Source: Knoellia sp. Soil729 (lineage in GTDB: Bacteria; Actinomycetota; Actinomycetes; Actinomycetales; Dermatophilaceae). Taken from it: a stretch of DNA of 64,000 nt. The position numbers and the translations under genes are program-made. Position 1 is the first letter of the stretch. Every line of letters begins with the position of its first letter. Below are positions 33,188-41,880 of the stretch, in pieces. The stretch spans positions 277,550 through 341,549 of the forward strand of contig NZ_LMSA01000002.1 of the NCBI RefSeq assembly GCF_001427985.1, given 5' to 3'. The notes under the pieces are model-generated. The model searched no databases. It saw nothing but the letters and a program-made list of their open reading frames with translations, and was not told the DNA's origin.

Positions 33188-36100
33188 AGCGCCCTCCCCT
33201 CGGGCTGGGCCGGGCAGCAGCTGCGCACCGGGCACGTCCGGCACACGTCGTCGCTGGGCGTGGCCACGAAGGTGGAACCGCCCATGAGCTCCCCGGTCTC
33301 GACGACCAGCGTGCGGGCCCACTGGGGGTCCTCGTCGCGGTCGAGCGGCTCCTGGACCTGCATCGTCGTGCCCTTGCCTGCGGCCTTGCCGAGGTGCAGC
33401 AGCGCCGCGCCCGAGGACGCCTGTGGCACGTCGACGTCCTCGAAACCATCCTCCAGCACCGCCAGCTGGTAGGCACCGAGCTGGCCGTGCCGGGGCACAT
33501 CGGCCGCCCTTGGCTTGCTCGACCCGGTCTTGTAGTCGATGACGCGCACGGCACCGTCGGGCCCGACGTCCAGGCGGTCGACCGAGCCGCTGAGCACGAC
33601 CCGCCCGAGCTCGATCCTCATCCGCGACTCGGCCGCGAGGCGCTGCCACCCCGCTGCGGTGTTCTCGTCCAAGAAGCGGGCGAGGCGGTCGACCATGCGC
33701 TCGGCCTCGCGTCGCTTGGCGTCGGTCGGCCATCCCGACGGGAGTCCCAGGCGCGGCCAGCGCTCGTCGAGGGTGGCACGCATCGTGGCGGCGTCGGCGT
33801 CGCCCTCGGCCGCGATCTCGTGGATGAGCGTGCCGATGTCTCGCTGTCCGATCATCGGCCCCTCACCACCGGCCTTGGTGAGCGCCCACTTGAGCTGGCA
33901 CGCGGAGAACCCGTCGATGGAGGAGGGACCCACGCGCACGGTGTCGTCCGGGCCGCGACGGGGCCGGTCGTCCGAGAGGCCGTGGAGCACCCACCACGAG
34001 GCCGGGTCCGCGCCCGGCACCCCTGCGCGCGCGAGCCGTGCCAACCCGGTGATGGCACCGCCCCTGCGCCGGGTGTCGTCGGACACGACGTCACGACGCA
34101 GGGCGCCCACGAGGGCCGGAAGCGTCACGGGCCGGGCCCAGTCGCTCACCTCGCGGTGGTCCGCGCCGTCGGGCAGTGGGTCGACCACATCGAGGTAGGG
34201 AGAGGGCTGCTCGTCCTCGCTGCGCACCGCAGTGACCAGCAGCGAGCGGGTCGCCCGGGACACGGCGACGAGGAAGAGGCGGGTCTCGTCGTGGCGCACC
34301 GCGGCGAGCGCGGCACGGTGGCCACCCTCACGGCCGCGGACCACGTCGACGAGGTCCTGCGAACCCAGGAGGGACCCACGCAGGCGCAGGTCGGGCCAGC
34401 TGCCCTCCTGGACGCCCGCGACGATGACGAGCGGCCACTGCCGCCCCGCCGCGGACTGCGGCGTGAGGAGCGAGACCGCCTCGCCGGCCGGGGCCCGGGC
34501 GGCCAGGGTGTCACCGGGCACGTCCTGCCCCAGGACGTGGTGGAGGAAGGTCTCGGGCGACGAACCGGGCAGCCGTTCACCATGGGTCGCGGCGGCACGC
34601 AGGACGGCGAGGACGGCGTCGAGGTCCCGGTCGGCACGAGCACCAGCCGCTCCCCCGGCCAGTGCCGTCTCGCGCCACTGCGTCGCCAGACCAGAGGCGT
34701 CCCACATGGCCCAGAGGATCCCCTCGGCAGTCGCCCCGGGTGCCCAGCGAGCTCCGTCAGCGATGCCGCAGGCCTCGACACCTGCCCGGATCATCCGGCC
34801 GATGCGCTGCACCGACCTGCCCTCGAGACCGAGCCGGTCGTGGACGGCCGGACGCAGCAGCACCTCGGCGAGGAGCTCATCACTCGTGCGTGAGCCTCCC
34901 GCATCGAGCTCGTCACGGCGCAGCGCCCGGCGAAGCCGTCGCAGCTCGACCGGGTCTGCCGCCCCCAGGGGTGAGACGAGGACGTCCAGCGCCACCTCGA
35001 CCGGGATCTCCTCGGTGCGGCCCAGCGCGAGGTCGGCCACCGCCTGCAGCAGTGTCAGGAGCGGCTTGACGGCCGGCTCGTCGCGCACGGGCAGCTCTGC
35101 CTCGGCGGCGCTGACGGGCACGCCCGAGGACTGCAGCGCCCGGCGCAGGGCCGCACTGCGCGACTGGCCGCGCACGATGACCGCCATGTCGGACCACGGC
35201 ACGTCGTCGAGCAGGTGCGCCGCCCGCAGCCGCGACGCGATGAACCCGGCCTCCTGGCTGGCGGACCTCAGCAGGTGCACCTGCGCCGAGCCACCGTCGC
35301 CGCAGGCCTGCGCCCTGCGGTGGGTCGCGTCGCCCAGCACGCCGACGTGACCCGCGACCGCAGCGCTCACCTCGCGCAACCGCTCGGGCAGGCGGTGGCT
35401 GCGCGGCAGGATGACGGTCGGTCCGTCCCCGAGGACGGCCCACTCGCGGGCGAGCAGGGCCGGGTCGCCGCCGCGGAAGGTCTGGGTGGCGCTGTCGGGA
35501 TCACCGACCAGCACCACGCCGGCCGCCGGTGCGACCTGCCTCAGGACCTGGAGCAGGCGCAACGCGGCTGGCGTCATCTCCTGGGCATCGTCGACCACCA
35601 CGAGACGCAAGGACGACGTGAGGGCGCTGGCAAGGTCCTCGTCCCCCGCGAGCGCGCTCGCCGCGGCCCCGAGGATCCACGCCGGGTCGAACGCACCGGG
35701 CGTCAGCAGGGCGGTGACCTCGTCGTACTCGCGCAACAGCTCGGCGCCGGCCACCCACTCCTCGCGCCCGTGCAGGGCGCCCAGCTCCCCGAGGTCGTCC
35801 GGGTCGAGACCGAGCTCGACGGCGCGCATGAGCAGGTCACGCAGCTCGGCCCGGAACGCCCGGGTCGGCAGCGCGAGCCGGACGCGCTCGGGCCAGCGAG
35901 GCCCGACGCTCTCGCCCGAGGCGTGGCCGGCGAGGAGCTCACGGAGCACGACGTCCTGCTCGGGACCGCTGAGCAGGCGTGGCGGTGGCTCCCCCGCGAG
36001 GGCCGCCGCGGCTCGCAGCACCCCGAACCCGAAGGAGGGGAAGGTGCGGGCCAGCGGCTCGGTCGAGGTGCCGCCGACGCGTGCGGTCACCTGGTCGCGC

Positions 36101-36330
36101 AGCCGGGCGGCACTGCGTCTCGACGACGCGAGGAGCAGGCACTGGTCGGGAGAGGCCCCCTCAGCGACCTGTGCGGCGACGAGCTCGACCGCGACCGTGG
36201 ACTTGCCCGTGCCCGGCGCACCGAGGACGCGCAGCACCCCGCCGCCGCGCCAGTCGACGACCGACTGCTGCACGGCGTCGAGGACCGGCACCTCGGTCTC
36301 GTCCGTCACGGCTCGCCTCAGGGTCAGCAC
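33184..36330 (-). CDS. adnA: Helicase-nuclease AdnA (motor plus Fe-S RecB-like nuclease)
   Basis: 1048 aa. Walker A VLGAPGTGKSTVAVEL, a diverged motif II LVVVDDAQEMTP, VGDPDSATQTFRGGD, and a C-terminal nuclease with SGSVDRLDVGPDGAVRVIDY and KTGSSKP. Cysteines for a [4Fe-4S] cluster are one near ACQLKW and three in DVCRTCPVRSCC, as in AddB/AdnA nucleases. Partner of AdnB in end resection. Start GTG 36330 has no strong ribosome site. The gene pair is collinear with the mycobacterial adnAB locus. Confidence 0.93.
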   Translation of the reverse strand: MLTLRRAVTDETEVPVLDAVQQSVVDWRGGGVLRVLGAPGTGKSTVAVELVAAQVAEGASPDQCLLLASSRRSAARLRDQVTARVGGTSTEPLARTFPSFGFGVLRAAAALAGEPPPRLLSGPEQDVVLRELLAGHASGESVGPRWPERVRLALPTRAFRAELRDLLMRAVELGLDPDDLGELGALHGREEWVAGAELLREYDEVTALLTPGAFDPAWILGAAASALAGDEDLASALTSSLRLVVVDDAQEMTPAALRLLQVLRQVAPAAGVVLVGDPDSATQTFRGGDPALLAREWAVLGDGPTVILPRSHRLPERLREVSAAVAGHVGVLGDATHRRAQACGDGGSAQVHLLRSASQEAGFIASRLRAAHLLDDVPWSDMAVIVRGQSRSAALRRALQSSGVPVSAAEAELPVRDEPAVKPLLTLLQAVADLALGRTEEIPVEVALDVLVSPLGAADPVELRRLRRALRRDELDAGGSRTSDELLAEVLLRPAVHDRLGLEGRSVQRIGRMIRAGVEACGIADGARWAPGATAEGILWAMWDASGLATQWRETALAGGAAGARADRDLDAVLAVLRAAATHGERLPGSSPETFLHHVLGQDVPGDTLAARAPAGEAVSLLTPQSAAGRQWPLVIVAGVQEGSWPDLRLRGSLLGSQDLVDVVRGREGGHRAALAAVRHDETRLFLVAVSRATRSLLVTAVRSEDEQPSPYLDVVDPLPDGADHREVSDWARPVTLPALVGALRRDVVSDDTRRRGGAITGLARLARAGVPGADPASWWVLHGLSDDRPRRGPDDTVRVGPSSIDGFSACQLKWALTKAGGEGPMIGQRDIGTLIHEIAAEGDADAATMRATLDERWPRLGLPSGWPTDAKRREAERMVDRLARFLDENTAAGWQRLAAESRMRIELGRVVLSGSVDRLDVGPDGAVRVIDYKTGSSKPRAADVPRHGQLGAYQLAVLEDGFEDVDVPQASSGAALLHLGKAAGKGTTMQVQEPLDRDEDPQWARTLVVETGELMGGSTFVATPSDDVCRTCPVRSCCPAQPEGRAL

Positions 36331-36379
36331 GTCCCGATCCCATCACGGCCGACCGACACCGGTCTGCGGACCACCTCGG

Positions 36380-37600
36380 TCAGTAGGTCGGCAGGCTGGG
36401 GTCGACGTCCTGCACCCACGCCAATACGCCCCCGGTCACGTCGACCGCGTCGAGACCACGCTCGCGCAACAGGCGGACTGCCTCCGCCGAGCGAGCTCCG
36501 CTCTTGCAGTGCACAAGCACCGGTATGCCGTCCGCAGAGTCTGCGAGCACGTCACGCTCGCCGCTGCGCAGCAGTGCGAGCGGGATGGGCAGCGCCCCCG
36601 GGATGGTGACGACCTCACGCTCCCCCGGCTCGCGCACGTCCACGAGGACGAAGTCGTCGCGGCCGGCCTCGCGCTCGAGCAGCCTCGAGGCGAGAGCCGT
36701 CGCCGTGATGGACGGCAACGCCGGATCGCCTGCGGCAGAGCCGGATTCCGCGGTGGACACCGCCTCGTCCTCGATCCCGAGCGGGCGCCTCGGGTCTGCG
36801 GTGTCACCGCACACAGGGCAGTCGGGGTCGGCCGCGACGGCGATCGTGCTCCACTGCTGGCGCCACGCGTCGTGCAGCAGCAGTCGCCCGACGAGTGGCT
36901 CACCCGCGCCGACAAGGAGCTTGACGACCTCCTCGGCCATGACGGACCCGACGGCACCGACGCTGGCACCCAGCACGCCTCCGGTGGAGCAGGACGGCAC
37001 GGCTCCCGGTGGCGGGGGGTTGGGGAAGACGCAGCGGTAGCACGGACCCTCGCCCGCCCACCAGACGCTCACCTGGGCGTCGTGCTGGAAGACCGAGCCC
37101 CACACGTGCGGGACCCCGAGACGGGAGCAGGCGTCACCGACGAGGTAGCGCGTCGGGAAGTTGTCGGCGCCGTCGACGACGACGTCGTGGTCCGCGACGA
37201 GGTCGAGGATGTTGTCGGCCGTGAGGCGCTCAGCCACCGGCACCACCGTGGCATCCGGCGCGAGTCCCGCGAGGGCCGCGACCGCTGACTCGACCTTGGG
37301 CCGGCCCACGTCGGCCACACCGTGCACCACCTGCCGCTGCAGGTTCGTCGAGTCGACGGTGTCGTCGTCGACGACGGTGAGGTGGCCCACCCCGGCAGCG
37401 GCGAGGTACAGGAGGATCGGTGAGCCGAGGCCCCCGGCGCCGACCACGAGGACGCGGGCCGCCCGCAGGCGACGCTGTCCCGAGTCACCGATCCCCGGAA
37501 GGATGACGTGCCGCGCAAAACGGGTCCGCTCGGAGGGCGAGAGCTCCTCGCCGACCGGTGCGAGCGGCATACGCCCGCTTGTCCTGCCCACCGCGTCCAC
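36380..37600 (-). CDS. moeZ: Adenylyltransferase/sulfurtransferase MoeZ (ThiF-type E1 plus rhodanese)
   Basis: 406 aa. E1-like domain: VLVVGAGGLGSPILLYLAAA (ATP site), DDDTVDSTNLQRQ, VVDGADNFPTRY, zinc cysteines CYRC and CPVCG. The C-terminal rhodanese domain carries catalytic Cys in VLVHCKSGARSAEA. Such proteins activate and thiolate the C-terminus of small sulfur carriers (MoaD, CysO, ThiS). Useful with MoaE in this window. GTG 37600 is preferred because TATCGT (37607-37612) lies 6 nt upstream; ATG 37570 is the other candidate. Confidence 0.9.
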   Translation of the reverse strand: MDAVGRTSGRMPLAPVGEELSPSERTRFARHVILPGIGDSGQRRLRAARVLVVGAGGLGSPILLYLAAAGVGHLTVVDDDTVDSTNLQRQVVHGVADVGRPKVESAVAALAGLAPDATVVPVAERLTADNILDLVADHDVVVDGADNFPTRYLVGDACSRLGVPHVWGSVFQHDAQVSVWWAGEGPCYRCVFPNPPPPGAVPSCSTGGVLGASVGAVGSVMAEEVVKLLVGAGEPLVGRLLLHDAWRQQWSTIAVAADPDCPVCGDTADPRRPLGIEDEAVSTAESGSAAGDPALPSITATALASRLLEREAGRDDFVLVDVREPGEREVVTIPGALPIPLALLRSGERDVLADSADGIPVLVHCKSGARSAEAVRLLRERGLDAVDVTGGVLAWVQDVDPSLPTY

Positions 37601-37645
37601 CCGCTCACGATACGTCGGCGCCCACACACGCACCTTCGCGTTCCG

Positions 37646-37651
37646 TACGAT
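37646..37651 (+). promoter_or_regulatory. Putative -10 box for TetR gene
   Basis: TACGAT, 41 nt before ATG 37693, in the divergent moeZ/tetR gap (37601-37692). The bases around it (GTACG and the moeZ-side ACGATACG) could hold a TetR operator, but I cannot define one. Confidence 0.35.
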
Positions 37652-37692
37652 GACGCGCACCACATCGACTGCGAAGCACGGACAGGACCCCC

Positions 37693-38334
37693 ATGGACAC
37701 GAGCGCCCACCGCGGACAGCGCATGCCCCGATCCGAGCGCCGGGCCCAGCTCCTGGTGGCGGCCCAGTCGGTCTTCGTGGAGCGCGGCTACCACGCCGCG
37801 GCGATGGACGACATCGCCGAGCACGCCGGGGTCTCCAAGCCGGTGCTCTACCAGCACTTCCCCGGCAAGCTGGAGCTCTACCTGGCCCTCCTCGACGAGC
37901 ACTGCGACACCCTCGAGGGACTCGTGCGTGAAGCCATGGCCGCGCCGGCCGAGGACAACGAGGACCGGGTGCGGGCGACGATCAGCGCCTACTTCGACTT
38001 CGTCTCGCGCGAGGGTGCCGCCTTCCGGATGATCTTCGAGTCCGACCTCACGAGCGTGCCGCAGGTGCGCTCCCGCCTCGACGGCCTCGAGCTCGCGTGC
38101 GCGGAGGCGATCGCCGACGTCATCGCCCACGACGCCGGCATCCCCGACGACCACGCCATGCTGCTCGCCTCCGGCCTCTCGGGGATGTCCCAGATCACCG
38201 CGCGCCACTGGCTGGCCGCCGAGTCGGACCTCAGCCGCGAGGACGCGAGCGCGCTCGTCACGGCGCTGGTGTGGCGAGGCATCGGCTCCCTGCCCAAGGC
38301 GGGCGGGGAACGATCCGACGCCGCTCAGGGTTAG
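37693..38334 (+). CDS. TetR family transcriptional regulator
   Basis: 213 aa. N-terminal helix-turn-helix RAQLLVAAQSVFVERGYHAA, MDDIAEHAGVSKPVLYQHFP, KLELYLALL. The C-terminal ligand domain is closest in style to the mycobacterial regulator found between moeZ and the DUF3107 gene. Ligand and targets are unknown; autoregulation and control of moeZ are plausible from the divergent layout. AGGAC precedes ATG 37693. Confidence 0.92.
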   Translation: MDTSAHRGQRMPRSERRAQLLVAAQSVFVERGYHAAAMDDIAEHAGVSKPVLYQHFPGKLELYLALLDEHCDTLEGLVREAMAAPAEDNEDRVRATISAYFDFVSREGAAFRMIFESDLTSVPQVRSRLDGLELACAEAIADVIAHDAGIPDDHAMLLASGLSGMSQITARHWLAAESDLSREDASALVTALVWRGIGSLPKAGGERSDAAQG

Positions 38335-38396
38335 CCTCTCGTGAACAGGTCGTCGGCCCCTGCCGGACGGCCACCACGAACGGAAGGGAACTGACC

Positions 38397-38621
38397 GTGG
38401 AGGTCAACATCGGCGTGCAGAACGTCGCACGCGAGATCGCACTCGAGACCGACGCCTCGCCCGAGGAGGTGTCCAAGGCCATCGACGCCGCCCTCAGCGA
38501 GGGCGGGGTGCTGCGCCTCACCGACACCAAGGGCCGCGAGCTCCTCGTTCCCGGCCGGGCCCTCGGCTGGGTACAGGTCGGCGAGACCGAGAAGAGCAAG
38601 GTCGGCTTCGGCCAGATCTGA
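38397..38621 (+). CDS. DUF3107 family protein
   Basis: 74 aa, reading VEVNIGVQNVAREIALETDA at the start and ending LGWVQVGETEKSKVGFGQI. This is the small actinobacterial DUF3107 (TB9.4-type) protein that regularly follows this TetR gene. It has a mixed alpha/beta pattern and no catalytic residues I can name. Function unknown. GAAGGGAA lies before GTG 38397; a possible -10 (TAGCCT, 38332-38337) spans the TetR stop codon. Confidence 0.88.
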   Translation: MEVNIGVQNVAREIALETDASPEEVSKAIDAALSEGGVLRLTDTKGRELLVPGRALGWVQVGETEKSKVGFGQI

Positions 38622-38676
38622 CCCGAGGAGGGCGGCGGGCCGACCGCATGTACCACGGCGCGCGCCTTCCACAAAA

Positions 38677-38707
38677 CCGGCGTTGACCTGCCGGGATACA
38701 ACGCCGG
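38677..38707 (+). terminator. Hairpin after DUF3107
   Basis: Perfect 9-bp stem (38677-38685 with 38699-38707), 13-nt loop, 55 nt after the stop. Likely terminator without T tract. The rest of 38622-38831 holds the promoter area of the next gene (AT-rich around 38710-38765) and no gene I can support. Confidence 0.5.
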
Positions 38708-38831
38708 CCGAGCCAAATTAGGGCGACGCGCTACGCCCGATCGGGCTCTCATGTGCCATATGGTCAAAGCGTCAAGGTCATCAACACGATGATCACCCTC
38801 TCGCCCAACAGGGCCAGAAAGGACGGTTGCC

Positions 38832-39101
38832 GTGATCTCCACCATCATCGTCGCCATCATCGTCGGTGCCATCATCGGAGCCCTTGCTCGCCTCGTCCTT
38901 CCGGGCAAGCAGAGCATCTCGCTCGTCGTGACGATCATCCTGGGCATCCTCGGATCGCTCATCGGATCGTGGATCGTCTACCAGCTCGGCTACAGCAACG
39001 ACAACGGCGGGTTCAAGATCATCCCGTTCCTCGCCGGCATCGTCGTGGCAGCCCTGCTCATCGTGGGCTACGGCGCTGCGACTGGCAGGAAGCAGGTCTG
39101 A
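38832..39101 (+). CDS. GlsB/YeaQ/YmgE family (transglycosylase-associated) membrane protein
   Basis: 89 aa, almost wholly hydrophobic. Three helices with the family glycines (VGAIIGALARLVLPG, IILGILGSLIGSWIVYQLG, FLAGIVVAALLIVGYG). In other bacteria these small proteins are stress-induced; biochemical role unknown. Start GTG 38832 has AAAGGACGG upstream. Followed by a strong terminator. Confidence 0.88.
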   Translation: MISTIIVAIIVGAIIGALARLVLPGKQSISLVVTIILGILGSLIGSWIVYQLGYSNDNGGFKIIPFLAGIVVAALLIVGYGAATGRKQV

Positions 39102-39130
39102 CGCCTCTGAGCGCCTGACTGCACCACAAC

Positions 39131-39164
39131 GAAGGCCCCGGTCCGATTGAGGACCGGGGCCTTC
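39131..39164 (+). terminator. Strong hairpin terminator after GlsB-like gene
   Basis: Perfect 14-bp stem (39131-39144 with 39151-39164) and 6-nt loop, 29 nt after the stop; may also act on the minus strand. Confidence 0.8.
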
Positions 39165-39174
39165 GCCATGCCAT

Positions 39175-39249
39175 GGAGGTCACGTATTCGCGATGCGTGC
39201 GTTTGCGACGAAGGAGCAACTGAGCGCGCAGCGTGAATACGCGACCTCC
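39175..39249. repeat. Long inverted repeat between convergent genes
   Basis: Arms 39175-39189 and 39235-39249 pair at 14 of 15 positions (one A/C mismatch), enclosing 45 nt that contain further GC pairing. It lies between the GlsB-like terminator and the ferritin-like stop. It could be the terminator of the minus-strand gene, a small structured RNA, or a chromosomal palindromic repeat. Confidence 0.6.
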
Positions 39250-39275
39250 GCCGATGAGACGGAAGGCAGAGGGAC

Positions 39276-39953
39276 TCAGGCGGTGAGGCCGAGGCGCGCC
39301 ATGCGCTGGCTGTGCCGGTCCGTGAGCCGGGTGAACATCTGACCGATGGCGGTGAGGTCGGCTCCACCGCCGACGAGCAAGCCCGAAAGGGCATCCCGCT
39401 CGACGGCGACGGACTGGCCCTGGCTCAGCGCCTCGCCGAGCAGCCGGCGACCCCACAGACTCAGCTTGCCGGTGGCCTTGCGGTTGGTCCTGATCTCGTC
39501 ACGCACGACGGAGACGATGAAGTCACCGGCACCCGCGTCGTCGAGCGCGTGGTCCATGACGCTGCGCGTCTCCTCGTCGACGAACGAAGCCATCTCACGG
39601 TAGAAGTCCTTGGCGATGCCGTCGCCGACGTACGCCTTGATCAGGCCCTCGACCCAGCTCTTGGGCCGGGTGCGGTCGTGGAACGCGGAGAACGGGACCA
39701 CGAACGGCTGCATCGCGGTCTCGGCGTCCACCCCCAGGGTGCCGAGCCGGTCCACCAGCAGCTCGTACTGGCGGTACTCGGTCGCGGCGAAGCCGGCCAT
39801 CTGCGCCTTGATCCGCAGCGACGGCGCAAGGTCGGAGTCCGTGGCCATCCGGATGCAGGCCGTCAGCTCGCCGTAGGCGAGCACCCCCAGCAGGTCCACG
39901 ACCGCTGCCCGGTATGCCGGGTCCCCCAGTCCCGGCGCACCGTTGGTCTCCAT
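39276..39953 (-). CDS. Ferritin-like fold protein
   Basis: 225 aa, mainly helical, with ferritin-like metal-ligand-style residues (GELTACIRMATDSD, GFAATEYRQYELLVDRL, FVDEETRSVMDHAL). It corresponds by position to the mycobacterial ferritin-like gene next to rhlE. The redox role is unknown. ATG 39953 has TAGGCT (39961-39966) 7 nt upstream and is probably leaderless; the longer frame to 40046 is ignored. Confidence 0.85.
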   Translation of the reverse strand: METNGAPGLGDPAYRAAVVDLLGVLAYGELTACIRMATDSDLAPSLRIKAQMAGFAATEYRQYELLVDRLGTLGVDAETAMQPFVVPFSAFHDRTRPKSWVEGLIKAYVGDGIAKDFYREMASFVDEETRSVMDHALDDAGAGDFIVSVVRDEIRTNRKATGKLSLWGRRLLGEALSQGQSVAVERDALSGLLVGGGADLTAIGQMFTRLTDRHSQRMARLGLTA

Positions 39954-39960
39954 GTTGCGC

Positions 39961-40011
39961 AGCCTAGCCACTGGCACCTCGGCGGGCGGACGGCATACGG
40001 CACGGTAGGCT
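39961..40011. promoter_or_regulatory. Divergent promoters: ferritin-like gene and rhlE
   Basis: TAGGCT on the minus strand (39961-39966) and TAGGCT on the plus strand (40006-40011), with a CGGCATAC octamer (39991-39998) between them. The plus box implies a 5' leader of about 135 nt before rhlE ATG 40153; the leader can fold, which may matter for a helicase gene often controlled by its own leader. Confidence 0.45.
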
Positions 40012-40152
40012 GAGAGGGTCCACGGTGCCCGGTCGGCACGACGCACGCCTCTGTGAGGTTCTCCTGACGAGAGCCCGCCCGAAGACCTCCGATCGGCCCG
40101 CCACAGCGGCGAGAAGCATCACCTGCGTGACGCCGCCGACCAGAGAGCTCCC

Positions 40153-41763
40153 ATGACAGACGCATCACTCCTCCCTGCCGACGCGACCGCGGAAGCGATC
40201 CCCGACGAGGCCGCCATCGAGGCGACCAAGCAGGCCACGGCGGTCGAGCAGACCTTCGCCGACTTCCCCGTCCACCCCGACATCGTGGCCGCACTCGCCG
40301 CACACGGCATCACCACGCCCTTCCCGATCCAGGCGATGACCCTGCCCGTCGCGCTCGGCGGCCACGACATCATCGGCCAGGCCAAGACGGGCACCGGCAA
40401 GACGCTCGGCTTCGGCATCCCGCTCCTCAACAAGGTCATCGCCCGTGGCGACGACGCATGGGAGGGCTTCACCCACAAGGGCAAGCCCCAGGCCCTGGCC
40501 GTCGCCCCGACGCGCGAGCTCGCGGTGCAGGTGGCCGCCGACCTCGAGCGCGCCGGCAAGCTCCGCGGCATCCGCGTCCTCACCGTCTACGGTGGCCGCG
40601 CCTACGAGCCGCAGATCGACGCGCTCGTCAAGGGTGTCGAGGTCGTCGTCGGCACCCCGGGGCGCCTCATCGACCTCGCCAAGCAGGGCCACCTCGACCT
40701 CTCGCACGCCAAGACCGTCGTGCTGGACGAGGCCGACGAGATGCTCGACCTCGGCTTCCTGCCCGACGTCGAGAAGCTCCTCGCCATGACGTCGCCCGCC
40801 CGCCAGACCATGCTGTTCTCGGCCACGATGCCGGGCGCCGTCGTGGCACTCGCCCGTCGCTACATGACGCAGCCGACGCACATCCGCGCGATGCAGGAGG
40901 GCGAGGGCGACACCTCGCAGACCGTCAAGGCGGTCACGCAGCACGTCTTCCGCGCCCACGCCATGGACAAGGTGGAGATGCTCGCCCGCATGCTCCAAGC
41001 GAATGGTCGTGGCCTGACGATCGTCTTCAGCCGCACGAAGCGCACCGCCGCCAAGGTCGCCGACGAGCTCGCCGACCGCGGCTTCGCCGCCGCCGCCATC
41101 CACGGTGACCTCGGTCAGGGCGCTCGTGAGCAGGCACTGCGTGCGTTCCGGTCGGGCAAGGTCGACGTCCTCGTCGCCACCGACGTGGCTGCCCGTGGCA
41201 TCGACGTGGAGAACGTCACCCACGTCATCAACTACCAGTGCCCCGAGGACGAGAAGACCTACATCCACCGCATCGGCCGCACCGGCCGCGCGGGCCAGAC
41301 CGGCATCGCCGTGACCTTCGTCGACTGGGACGACCTGCACCGCTGGACGATGATCAACAAGGCGCTCGACCTCGGCATCCCGGACCCCGAGGAGACCTAT
41401 TCCTCGTCGGACCACTTCTACGCGCAGATGGACATCCCGGTCGGCTCCAAGGGACGTCTGGCCAAGTCCGAGCAGACCCGCGCCGGGCTCGGCGCCGAAA
41501 AGCTCGAGGACCTCGGCGAGACCGGCAAGTCCGGCGGTCGTCGCCCGAGCGGTGGCCGAGGTGGACGCGACGGTGGTTTGCGTGACGGTGGTTCGCGTGG
41601 CGGTCGCGACGGCGGCTCCCGTGACGGCGGCGCGCGCAGCAGCGACCGTCCTCGCAGCGACGCTCCCCAGGCCAGCGGCGACTCCGAGGGCGCGACTGCC
41701 CCGCGTCGCAACCGCAGCCGCCGCCGCACCCGTGCCGGCAAGCCGGCCGCGTCGACCGACTGA
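40153..41763 (+). CDS. rhlE: DEAD-box RNA helicase RhlE type
   Basis: 536 aa. Q motif FPIQAMTLP, motif I AKTGTGKTLGFG, Ia PTRELAVQ, DEAD motif VLDEADEMLDLGF, SAT in FSATMPG, and IV-VI including ARGIDVENVTHVINY and HRIGRTGRAGQ. The tail (residues ~455-536) is Arg/Gly-rich (GGRGGRDGGLRDGGSRGG) and ends in a basic RNRSRRRTR patch for RNA binding. Likely role: RNA remodelling, ribosome assembly or decay. Ends before a large hairpin. Confidence 0.93.
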   Translation: MTDASLLPADATAEAIPDEAAIEATKQATAVEQTFADFPVHPDIVAALAAHGITTPFPIQAMTLPVALGGHDIIGQAKTGTGKTLGFGIPLLNKVIARGDDAWEGFTHKGKPQALAVAPTRELAVQVAADLERAGKLRGIRVLTVYGGRAYEPQIDALVKGVEVVVGTPGRLIDLAKQGHLDLSHAKTVVLDEADEMLDLGFLPDVEKLLAMTSPARQTMLFSATMPGAVVALARRYMTQPTHIRAMQEGEGDTSQTVKAVTQHVFRAHAMDKVEMLARMLQANGRGLTIVFSRTKRTAAKVADELADRGFAAAAIHGDLGQGAREQALRAFRSGKVDVLVATDVAARGIDVENVTHVINYQCPEDEKTYIHRIGRTGRAGQTGIAVTFVDWDDLHRWTMINKALDLGIPDPEETYSSSDHFYAQMDIPVGSKGRLAKSEQTRAGLGAEKLEDLGETGKSGGRRPSGGRGGRDGGLRDGGSRGGRDGGSRDGGARSSDRPRSDAPQASGDSEGATAPRRNRSRRRTRAGKPAASTD

Positions 41764-41791
41764 GCCGACTCCCCGGCATACGGAAACACCT

Positions 41792-41872
41792 TTTCCGGCT
41801 GATACGGGAAACGGAGGGTTCAGCCCGGAACTGTTGCGGGCCGAACCCTCCGTTTCTGTGACCAGCCGGAAA
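41792..41872. repeat. Large two-part hairpin between convergent rhlE and adh
   Basis: Inner stem pairs 41808-41821 with 41843-41856 (14 bp perfect), then after one mismatch 41823-41827 with 41837-41841. An outer stem pairs 41792-41801 with 41863-41872 (10 bp perfect). Likely a bidirectional terminator; far larger than needed for that. It ends 8 nt from the adh stop. Confidence 0.75.
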
Positions 41873-41880
41873 TGGTGAGG

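Noticed and set aside
33188-33733. N-terminal extension of adnB by about 180 codons
   Set aside because: It lies inside adnA in another frame; GTG 33187 overlapping the adnA stop is the sensible start.
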